A stretch of DNA of 22,477 bases from an uncultured Collinsella sp. (GTDB lineage: Bacteria > Actinomycetota > Coriobacteriia > Coriobacteriales > Coriobacteriaceae). Position numbers and translations under genes: made by a program. Positions 8,750-15,218 of the stretch are shown here, piece after piece. The stretch spans positions 1 through 22,477 of the forward strand of contig CABTZM010000008.1 in the NCBI GenBank assembly GCA_902489295.1. The letters run 5' to 3'. Numbering within the stretch: position 1 is the first letter of the stretch; each line of letters begins with the position of its first letter. Below the pieces are notes generated by a model. That model was not told the DNA's origin. It ran no database searches and saw only the letters and a program-made list of their open reading frames with translations.

Positions 8750-9088
8750 GGGGGCACCTCCAAATTGCTGTCTGTGACAATCAAATTATACCTTGCCATC
8801 ATGAGCGCCGCCTCGAGCAGCGGTTCGGCATTTTGTTATCTAGCTGGATGCAGAAAATGTCGGATTCCGGCTCTAAAGATTTAGCTTTCAATATTATGCA
8901 GATGCGAATTATTCAACTTTGCATAATCTTGGGGGCGCATCACGCTCCAGGACATGTATATCGACTGAGGGAACACGTCCGCCCCGCTCGCTGGCCTCGC
9001 GCCGTGGTACGATTTTTGAGTTTGAAAGTCCCGCCGTGCTCCGGCTGCCCTTGCAGCTTGTCGCGCGGCCGCACGTAAAGGAGCCATC
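8750..9088. other. 339-base divergent intergenic region with a dyad repeat
   Basis: No gene or RNA is recognised between the hypothetical membrane protein and ybaB. The middle (about 8810-8935) is AT-rich. It holds a perfect 8-bp inverted repeat, ATTATGCA at 8893-8900 and TGCATAAT at 8920-8927, with 19 bases between the arms. A TGGTACGAT extended -10-like sequence lies at 9003-9011 ahead of ybaB, without a clear -35. I looked for the signal recognition particle RNA, which often neighbours dnaX, and did not find its conserved apical-loop sequence. Confidence 0.4.
8893..8927. repeat. Inverted repeat ATTATGCA-19-TGCATAAT
   Basis: The two 8-bp arms are exact reverse complements and flank an AT-rich spacer containing GAATTATTC, itself a 9-base near-palindrome. 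It lies between two divergent genes and could be an operator for a dimeric regulator. No regulator can be named: the spacing does not fit a standard ArgR box. Confidence 0.4.
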
Positions 9089-9409
9089 ATGGCCGGTATG
9101 AACATGCAGCAGATGATGAAGCAGGCTCGCAAGATGCAGGAGCAGCTTGCCGCCGCGCAGGAGAACCTCAAGTCCCAGACCGTCGACGCCTCTGCCGGCG
9201 GCGGCATGGTCAAGGTGACCGTTAACGGCGAGATGGAGCTCGTCAACCTCACCATCGATCCCGATGCCCTCGATCCCGAGGACGTCGATATGCTGCAGGA
9301 TATGATCATGGCTGCCGTCAACGAGGCCGTCCGCGGCGTCAACGAGCTCGCCAACAAGCAGATGGGCGCCATCACCGGCGGCCTCAACATCCCGGGCATG
9401 CCGTTCTAA
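9089..9409 (+). CDS. ybaB: YbaB/EbfC nucleoid-associated protein
   Basis: This small DNA-binding protein of the YbaB/EbfC family forms dimers that bind DNA and affect nucleoid organisation. The 106-residue sequence has the usual Met/Gln-rich N-terminal helix (MNMQQMMKQARKMQEQLA), the central GGGMVKVTVNGEMELVNLTIDP strands and a C-terminal helix. Length is normal for the family. The start has a good ribosome binding site, AAAGGAG, six bases before the ATG. It is followed after 13 bases by recR; the dnaX-ybaB-recR order is common across bacteria and points to a link with replication and recombination. Confidence 0.96.
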   Translation: MAGMNMQQMMKQARKMQEQLAAAQENLKSQTVDASAGGGMVKVTVNGEMELVNLTIDPDALDPEDVDMLQDMIMAAVNEAVRGVNELANKQMGAITGGLNIPGMPF

Positions 9410-9422
9410 GACACGCATATAT

Positions 9423-10019
9423 ATGAGTGCCAACCACAGTCTGCAAAAACTGCTCGATGAGCTGGGCCGTCTGCCGGGCATTGGTCCCAAGTCGGCCCAG
9501 CGCATCGCCTATTACCTGTTGGAGGCCGACGCCGAGGAGGCGCGCCGCCTGGCCGAGGCCATCCTGGAGGTCAAGCAGGAGGTCCACTTTTGCAGCCGCT
9601 GCTTTAACTACGCCACGGCCGACGAGTGCTCCATCTGCCAGGACCCGATGCGCGATACCACTCGCATTTGCGTGGTGGGCGAGCCGCGCGATGTCCAGGC
9701 GATCGAGCGCACGGGCAGCTACCACGGCCTCTACCACGTATTGGGCGGCGTGATCAGTCCCATGGACAAGATTGGCCCCGAGCAGCTGCACATTCGAGAG
9801 CTGCTGGCACGCTTGGGCCACGAGGACATCCACGAGGTCATCATCGCCACCAACCCCAATATTGAGGGCGAGACCACGGCGAGCTATCTGGCCCGTACCA
9901 TCAAGCCGTTGGGCGTCGAGGTGTCGCGTCTGGCAAGCGGCCTTCCCGTGGGCGGCGACTTGGAGTATGCCGACGAGCTTACGCTTGGCCGCGCCATCGA
10001 GGCCCGCCGCGCGATTTAG
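9423..10019 (+). CDS. recR: Recombination mediator protein RecR
   Basis: RecR works with RecF/RecO to load RecA on gapped DNA during recombinational repair. The 198-residue protein matches the family length. It has an N-terminal helix-hairpin-helix (LDELGRLPGIGPKSAQRIAY, 11-30), a four-Cys zinc site (C57, C60, C69, C72) and a Toprim domain starting ICVVGEPRDVQAIE (82-95). A C-terminal region ends near GRAIEARRAI. No clear Shine-Dalgarno sequence precedes the ATG (upstream CGCATATAT), so translation may depend on coupling to ybaB, which ends 13 bases earlier. Confidence 0.97.
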   Translation: MSANHSLQKLLDELGRLPGIGPKSAQRIAYYLLEADAEEARRLAEAILEVKQEVHFCSRCFNYATADECSICQDPMRDTTRICVVGEPRDVQAIERTGSYHGLYHVLGGVISPMDKIGPEQLHIRELLARLGHEDIHEVIIATNPNIEGETTASYLARTIKPLGVEVSRLASGLPVGGDLEYADELTLGRAIEARRAI

Positions 10020-10056
10020 GTGGCGAGCCTGCTCCTGCCGTATGTTTTCCTCGCGA

Positions 10057-10086
10057 CGCACGGGGTAGTCATAATTTCCCCGTGCG
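10057..10086 (+). terminator. Perfect 9-bp hairpin after recR
   Basis: CGCACGGGG (10057-10065) and CCCCGTGCG (10078-10086) form a perfect 9-bp GC-rich stem with a 12-base loop, 37 bases past the recR stop. No T-run follows, so it could be a Rho-assisted terminator or 3'-end stabiliser rather than a classical intrinsic terminator. Confidence 0.5.
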
Positions 10087-10224
10087 ACTGTGAGTTTGTT
10101 GTGCAACAAAGATGCTTCGTATCCGCTTATCGCATGGATGCTTCCGCTCGCATCCTTAATTTGTCCATTCGTTGCGCAACCTTTTTGGTTCGCTGATACA
10201 CTCAAATATGGATTCGAATGAATG

Positions 10225-10249
10225 CGCCGCTCCCGAGCGGCGTGTTTTT
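10225..10249 (+). terminator. Terminator-like hairpin immediately before the second kinase operon
   Basis: CGCCGCT-CCCG-AGCGGCG followed by TGTTTTT has the form of an intrinsic terminator: a 7-bp GC stem, a tetraloop and a T-run. It ends only five bases before the GGAGGAG that serves the gene at 10265. Its position between a promoter-like AT-rich stretch (about 10140-10205) and the ribosome binding site suggests a leader attenuator, or a terminator reached by read-through from upstream. Confidence 0.5.
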
Positions 10250-10264
10250 GTTGGAGGAGAACGC

Positions 10265-11170
10265 ATGCGGCCCGGTGGCACTCAGACAAAGCGCGGCGCC
10301 GCGGTGCGCATACGACGCCGACTGGGCTTGGCGCCGCGGGCGTACGCACTGCTATCGTGCTCGCTGGTGCTGGTCATAGCTGGCGTTTCTGCCTATGGCA
10401 TGACCGTGCCGTCCATGATGCAGGCGCATGCCGCACGCGAACCGCGCGTGGGGCATGAGGTCAAAAGCGATCTGGGCACCACGACTGGATATGCTTGGGC
10501 AAGTGTGGTCGGGCATATTGTGTTTGGCACCGACGATGCGGACGGCGCCGAGGCCCCGGACAACGAAGTCACGCTTGCCAATGGCAAAACCATCGTGCTC
10601 ACCAACACCAAGATCATCGATCGATTGTCCAACAATAGCGTGGCGGCAACGGTGAATAAGGTCGAGCAGCAAAAGGAGCAGGACGCCCAGCAGTCCGGAA
10701 AGCCCGGTAGCTCGGATACTTCTGGCTCCGGCTCGGATTCATCGAGTTCGGGCGGCGGCTCTGGGTCGGGTTCCTCTACCGGAGGGCCTGGAAACGGCGG
10801 CTCGACGGGCGGCAACACTGACAACGATGCAAACTCCGGCGGCCTTTCCGCTGCTGAGGAAGAGAGCATTCACAGTTGGCTTGTGACCAAGTACAACATG
10901 CTCGACGGCTATGTTTCTCGTGCCAATGACGTGGTCTCGACCTATAACTCTACGGGAGATCCCAGGCCGTGCGACAGCCTGGTCGGGGAGATGTTTGTCA
11001 TTCGAGCCGAGTTCGGTCGTCAGACATTCTCGCCCCGGTCAAGGTGGTATCAGCAGTATGCCAATCTGTGGGGCTGTTACACCAACCTATGTCAATGGGT
11101 CGGCCATTACGGCGATGATGACGTCGCGCTCGGTAACTTCAACAATAACGTGGCGGCGCTTGCCCTATGA
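10265..11170 (+). CDS. Exported or membrane-anchored protein with Ser/Gly-rich linker, kinase-operon associated
   Basis: I do not recognise this 301-residue protein. It begins with a basic N-terminus and one hydrophobic segment (about 24-46), followed by a possible AHA signal-peptidase site near 54-56, so it is either secreted or anchored. Residues 60-135 form a small domain (ANGKTIVLTNTKIIDRL). About 140-195 is a Ser/Gly/Asn-rich spacer typical of wall-spanning linkers. The C-terminal 105 residues form a second domain with three Cys (236, 271, 276) and many aromatics. The ATG at 10265 is chosen because GGAGGAG lies just upstream; the longer in-frame extension would run through a terminator-like hairpin. 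Its TGA overlaps the next gene's ATG (ATGA), tying it to the kinase. A surface sensor or substrate role is inference. Confidence 0.8.
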   Translation: MRPGGTQTKRGAAVRIRRRLGLAPRAYALLSCSLVLVIAGVSAYGMTVPSMMQAHAAREPRVGHEVKSDLGTTTGYAWASVVGHIVFGTDDADGAEAPDNEVTLANGKTIVLTNTKIIDRLSNNSVAATVNKVEQQKEQDAQQSGKPGSSDTSGSGSDSSSSGGGSGSGSSTGGPGNGGSTGGNTDNDANSGGLSAAEEESIHSWLVTKYNMLDGYVSRANDVVSTYNSTGDPRPCDSLVGEMFVIRAEFGRQTFSPRSRWYQQYANLWGCYTNLCQWVGHYGDDDVALGNFNNNVAALAL

Positions 11171-13011
11171 TGACCGATCTTGCATCCACCACACCACAAT
11201 CGCTCGGTCGCGATTCCATGGTCGGCCTGCGCCTGGCGCGTGTCGACGGGTTTGAGCCGGCCATTGCGCTCGGTCAGGACGAACTGCCTGCCTATCTGCG
11301 TCGTTTTACGATGCTGTTTGCCGACGATGCCACCATGCGCCGTGGCGGTATCGGCCGCGTGACGCGTGCCGTCAACGCCCAAGGCGAGGCCGTGGCACTC
11401 AAGCAGCTCATCTTGCCGACGCGCGATGAGTTTGACGACGATGCCGCTCACGAGGCGCTGGTCGCCAAGTTCAAGGCGGCGTTTCGCGAGGAATACGAAT
11501 GCCATCGCGCCCTTTCGGGCCTTAAGGGCTTTCCCCGCCTCTATGGCTGGGGCGAGGTCGACGGTGTGCCTGCAATTGTCATGGAATGGGTCGAGGGCGA
11601 GACACTTGCCCGCTTGCGTTCGCGACTCGCCGTGGACGATGCCGGACGCCTGTCGCCGCTTGTGGCGGCGCGTCTGGGTCGCGACCTGTTCGATCTGCTC
11701 TGCCGTATGAGCCTGGTGGGTGAGGGCTTTGTCCATCGCGATATCTCGCCCGCTAATATTATGGTGCGTACGGCGCGTCTACCGCTTGACCGGCAGCTTG
11801 CCGAGGGCACCTTTGACCTGTGCCTGATCGACTTTGGCTCGTCGCTGGCGCTCGAGCCTGCGTCGGCCGTGGCCGGTACCGGCGGCAAGGCGTCGTTTAC
11901 GGAGCGTTATGCCACGCTGCGTCGCGCGACGGTTGCCTATGCCCCGCCCGAGATGCTCACCGACGATATTCCCGACCTGCGCGCTTTGCGTATGTCGCCG
12001 GCGATCGACGTCTATGCCGCGGCAAGCACGGTTTACGAGCTCATTGCCGGCGTCGCGCCATACGAAGCCGCGCCGAGCACTTCGGGCACCTCGGGTTCGC
12101 GCAAAAAGACGCGCGACATCGCGAGCCCCTACCGTCTCAAGATGGACACGCGGCCCGACTATCCCATTGGTGCCCATGCGCCCGGTTGTGATTTGACTCA
12201 GCTGCTTCGTCGTGAGCCCGATGTGGCGCTCGCCGCGGCCGAGCAGGCCCAGCAGCTAGGGCTTGAGCCGGATTCCGAAGAGCTACGCGATGCGCTGGCG
12301 TTTGTCGATGCCCAGCTGTTCGACGTGGTGATGGCCTGTCTGTCCAGCCATCAAAAAGATCGTCCCGAGCCGGCGGCGGTCGAGGCGGCGCTCTCAGCGT
12401 TTTGTGACCACTATGCGCAAAATGTCGGCCGTTCGCTCCGCGGCGAGCCGCTCACGCCGTGCCCCATGGATGCGTCTGGCCGCGCGGTTCGTCGCGCGCT
12501 GATGGTCGGCGCGACGGTCGTCTGTGGCGTGGTTTGGGCTGTGATCGTGGTTTCGGCCGCGCTGCTGGCGTCGGGCGCTCGCGTGACGGCGACTTTGGGA
12601 TCGCTCGTGTGGTCTGGGTCGCTACCGGGTATTATTGCCGCACTGGCGTTGGCGCTGCCAGGCATAGCCGGCGTTGCCGCGGGGGCGCTTGCGCGCGATC
12701 GGCGCTCGGGCTTCCTGCAGGGTGTGCTTGCGCTTTCTGCCTGCGAGGTTCCGGTGCTGGTTGTGGCTGCATGTAGCGTATTTTTCCAACGCGCCGTGAT
12801 GGGCGGCCTTGTTGCCGCTCTGGTTGCAACCTATACGCTTACGTGGTTTTTGCTTGCGATGGGCTTTGCCTTTGAACTTCCCGTTTCGGCACCGCGACGC
12901 ACAAAAGCCCAGATGGCGACTCCGCTTGCCGGTGGAGCCGCAGCTGCCCGTACTTTTGGCGGACCTGTCGAAGTATCGTCCGATTCTATTTCTACGACTA
13001 AGGAGGCCTAG
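11167..13011 (+). CDS. Divergent membrane Ser/Thr protein kinase
   Basis: This is a second Hanks-type kinase, 614 residues. A long N-terminal lead of about 55 residues precedes a shortened glycine loop, RRGGIGRV (58-65). ATP-binding Lys79 is in VALKQ; HRDISPANIM (190-199) carries catalytic Asp192 and Asn197; DFG is at 222-224 in LIDFGSS; APPEM is at 259-263. HRDISPAN rather than HRDLKPAN is characteristic of some atypical bacterial and eukaryotic-like kinases, where Ser replaces the subdomain VI Lys. Residues about 465-600 carry four to five hydrophobic helices, with no PASTA repeats. It overlaps the exported protein gene by 4 bases and lies 3 bases before the FHA gene, forming a sensor/kinase/reader operon. 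No cognate phosphatase is adjacent; the PP2C at the left edge might serve both kinases. Confidence 0.9.
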   Translation: MMTDLASTTPQSLGRDSMVGLRLARVDGFEPAIALGQDELPAYLRRFTMLFADDATMRRGGIGRVTRAVNAQGEAVALKQLILPTRDEFDDDAAHEALVAKFKAAFREEYECHRALSGLKGFPRLYGWGEVDGVPAIVMEWVEGETLARLRSRLAVDDAGRLSPLVAARLGRDLFDLLCRMSLVGEGFVHRDISPANIMVRTARLPLDRQLAEGTFDLCLIDFGSSLALEPASAVAGTGGKASFTERYATLRRATVAYAPPEMLTDDIPDLRALRMSPAIDVYAAASTVYELIAGVAPYEAAPSTSGTSGSRKKTRDIASPYRLKMDTRPDYPIGAHAPGCDLTQLLRREPDVALAAAEQAQQLGLEPDSEELRDALAFVDAQLFDVVMACLSSHQKDRPEPAAVEAALSAFCDHYAQNVGRSLRGEPLTPCPMDASGRAVRRALMVGATVVCGVVWAVIVVSAALLASGARVTATLGSLVWSGSLPGIIAALALALPGIAGVAAGALARDRRSGFLQGVLALSACEVPVLVVAACSVFFQRAVMGGLVAALVATYTLTWFLLAMGFAFELPVSAPRRTKAQMATPLAGGAAAARTFGGPVEVSSDSISTTKEA

Positions 13012-13014
13012 GTC

Positions 13015-13953
13015 ATGGCATCTCAAGTTGAGCTCACCCCATGCGGGGCCATGTTTGACATCTTTAAGCGCGCGGCGCATCTGAGCCATATCGAGCTGTG
13101 CGGCTTGGTGCTTTCGTCCCGTCCGCTCGCCGACGGCCGCAGCCCGCAGAGCCGAGCCGCCGATCGCTCTTGGGTTTCCCGCTTTATCGTTCGCGCGCCG
13201 GTCGGCACGCTTCAGCATCGCTACTTTGCCGAATACGGTACCTCGGCTGCGCGTATTATGTCGCAACTGGCCCTGCGCCAGCGCAATCCCATGGACTCCA
13301 CGGCTGTGATCAATATGGTGTGCGGTCCTGCAGGTGAACCGATGGTACGCGCGCTCGAAGAGTGCCACCAGGACACGAATCTCTATCGCAACGCGCTCGA
13401 TCGCCTGTCCCAGGCGGCGGAACTCATGCCCGCCGAGCGCGCCGAGGCCGTGCTGGTGCTGTTTGTCGCCGTCGGTTGTTCGGCGGATGTGCGGTCCTCG
13501 GTGAACTATGCCATCGACTACGCGCACGCGACCTGTGGCGGAGGCACATCCACGCCGCGTTCGCTTGGCATGTCGATGACCGCGGGCGAACGCGAACCCG
13601 CCCCGGCGCACCCCTTGGGCTTGCTGCGCGTACAAAACAGTTTTGTCGTGAGCGCCCCGCGCTGGATTCAGCCGAGTGAGCAGGGTGTTGAGATTGGCGC
13701 GCTGGCCACTGGCGAGGGCGATATTACCGACGTCGGCGACGATGTCTCGGCCCGCCATGCCCATATCTGGTGCGATGCTCAAAATATCTGGCACGTCGAG
13801 GACTTGTCGTCCACCAACGGAACCGTGGTGGTAAACGGGGCCACGCGCGTCTGCATTCAGGTCGAACCCGGCCGTTCCGCCCAACTCAATCCCGGCGACG
13901 AGCTCAAGCTCGGCGAATCCACTACCTACGCCATCCTCTTCGGTGCCCTCTAG
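13015..13953 (+). CDS. FHA-domain protein of the second kinase operon
   Basis: This 312-residue protein has an unrecognised N-terminal region (about 1-180, helical, Ala/Arg-rich) and a C-terminal FHA-like domain (about 205-312). The conserved SARHAHIW and DLSSTNGTVVVN motifs are clear. The usual GR that begins the phosphothreonine pocket reads IGALATG here, so the key Arg appears to be missing or displaced, and binding specificity may be altered. The ATG at 13015 follows AGGAGG. It is the last gene of the operon and presumably reads or is phosphorylated by the kinase just upstream. Its last third, with the following 120 bases, is duplicated at 20262-20808. Confidence 0.85.
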   Translation: MASQVELTPCGAMFDIFKRAAHLSHIELCGLVLSSRPLADGRSPQSRAADRSWVSRFIVRAPVGTLQHRYFAEYGTSAARIMSQLALRQRNPMDSTAVINMVCGPAGEPMVRALEECHQDTNLYRNALDRLSQAAELMPAERAEAVLVLFVAVGCSADVRSSVNYAIDYAHATCGGGTSTPRSLGMSMTAGEREPAPAHPLGLLRVQNSFVVSAPRWIQPSEQGVEIGALATGEGDITDVGDDVSARHAHIWCDAQNIWHVEDLSSTNGTVVVNGATRVCIQVEPGRSAQLNPGDELKLGESTTYAILFGAL

Positions 13954-14072
13954 CCGGCAGATAGGGACGTTTCTTTTCTGCCGGCACTTGGGGACACTCC
14001 TCGGCGCGCCAGAGCCAGTCGCCCGGGGATGGAGGGGCCATTTTGGCCCTTGGCGGTCAGTCGGGGCGAAAC
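13519..14072 (+). repeat. Left copy of an imperfect ~550-bp direct repeat flanking the island
   Basis: This copy covers the last third of the FHA gene and about 120 bases beyond its stop. It matches 20262-20808 closely over its whole length, with scattered substitutions and a 6-base difference (VGDDVS versus DDVS in the protein). The match continues past the stop codon and ends abruptly near 14072, where the AT-richer island begins. Confidence 0.85.
13953..13985. repeat. Palindromic extragenic element downstream of the FHA gene (copy A)
   Basis: GCCGGCAGA (13953-13961) and TCTGCCGGC (13977-13985) form a 9-bp stem around a pyrimidine-rich 15-base loop, directly after the stop codon. It is followed by ACTTGGGGACACTCC. 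The same element follows the second FHA copy at 20690-20720. It may act as a terminator despite lacking a trailing T-run, or be a REP-like interspersed element. Confidence 0.6.
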
Positions 14073-14253
14073 TAGAAGATCTTTCCGATTCGCGGCTGTT
14101 CATGCTTGTAGAGCATCTAAAACAATAGGATGTTATTCTGGAATATGCCGGGTGCGTGAACTTGCCTGTCTTAGCCTTAATAAGGTATAGGGGAGTTTGG
14201 CTCAGGGGTTCCGTCTTGTTCTTCAGCGCAGTATTGTGGGACAGATTTGCTGA

Positions 14254-14903
14254 GATTGGCGCCTTACACCGCAGAGCGCACGGAAGGCTCTCGATTTGTG
14301 TTCTGGCCCCAGAATACAGGGCCTGATACTTACCAACTGTGGCATGGATGTAACATCTGTAGAAATCAACCCTTTTGTTGTCGACCTTTGTAAGAAAAAC
14401 ACTGCCATCAACTCTTTGGATGACGAAACTAGGGTGCTTGAGGGGAGCCTTTACTCCCCTCTGAGAGATGACTCATGTTTTTCGCTTGTCGTTGTGAATC
14501 CTCCGTTACTGCCGATTCCGGATGAGATTCCTTATCCCTTCGTTTGAGATGGAGGACAATCGGGTCTGGATAAAACACTTCGTATTCTTAAGGGTGGCGA
14601 TACGCATTTAGAGAAAAACGGTAAATACTGCTAATAGGGATGACGACGATGGTGCAGGGGCGACCCGCGATGCTCTCATCAATACGTCGGATACTTGGGA
14701 AATCAGGTCTAGATGCATGTATGATGATGCTGTGTGGCTATTCAATTAATCCGCGTTCCGAATGGGTGCAGGGTATAGCTGCGACATCGTATGCTTTTGA
14801 CCCGGCGCGATACTCAGATATTTCTGAGGCGGTTGACGAAGTTTATACGCACTATGCCGCGCAAGGCGTTTCGGAAGTTTGCACATCTACGTTACGGGCT
14901 TAG
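14254..14903 (+). pseudogene. Decayed class I SAM-dependent methyltransferase
   Basis: Coding traces of a Rossmann-fold methyltransferase are visible. LDLCSGPRIQGL (around 14290) is a damaged motif I (normally GxGxG). Then come VTSVEINPF (motif II Glu), EGSLYSPL, and VVVNPPLLP, the NPP motif of small-domain and HemK-like N- or rRNA-methyltransferases. The frame is closed by TGA at 14545, exactly where a Gly codon is expected before DGGQSGLDKTLRILKGG. It closes again at TAA near 14635, after which a frameshift restores LLIGMTTMVQGRPAML through to TAG at 14901. An earlier TGA lies at 14251. Two nonsense codons and a frameshift make it non-functional. Whether it once belonged to the peptide locus cannot be told. 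Confidence 0.75.
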
Positions 14904-15028
14904 GTTTCTTCAAGCGAGCAGGCCGGTTGCGTTATTTCGAGCGATTTTTCTAGTCTAGACGACAAAAGGCAAAGGATTTGATGGGTATAAAACGCGGACG
15001 TTTGTGGGCGGATGCTCAAATCTATTGT

Positions 15029-15072
15029 GGCAATCGGGCGGGTGAAAAAGATATTTCAAACGCCCGATTGCC
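15029..15072. repeat. 12-bp perfect-stem hairpin upstream of the ABC transporter
   Basis: GGCAATCGGGCG (15029-15040) and CGCCCGATTGCC (15061-15072) are exact reverse complements around a 20-base loop that itself contains TGAAA...TTTCA. It lies about 150 bases before the transporter start. No T-run follows on either strand, so a classical terminator is not obvious. It may be a regulatory RNA structure, an operator, or a relic of the decayed neighbour. Confidence 0.6.
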
Positions 15073-15218
15073 CGGGTCGTCGGAGGGGATGGCCGATTCC
15101 GACTCTCCTGTAGGAAGAGCTTGAGATCGTATTGGCCCAAGGCAATCTTAAAGCAGTCTCATTGGCAAATCTTCGCTCCTGTTGTGTTGAGGTGTAAGGT
15201 ATCAGTGATTGATGTTTT

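Noticed and set aside
8750..9088. Signal recognition particle RNA or tRNA near dnaX
   Set aside because: No conserved apical-loop sequence and no tRNA T-loop or cloverleaf pattern found.
13953..13985. CRISPR-like repeat
   Set aside because: Only two copies 6.7 kb apart, with no regular spacing or spacers.
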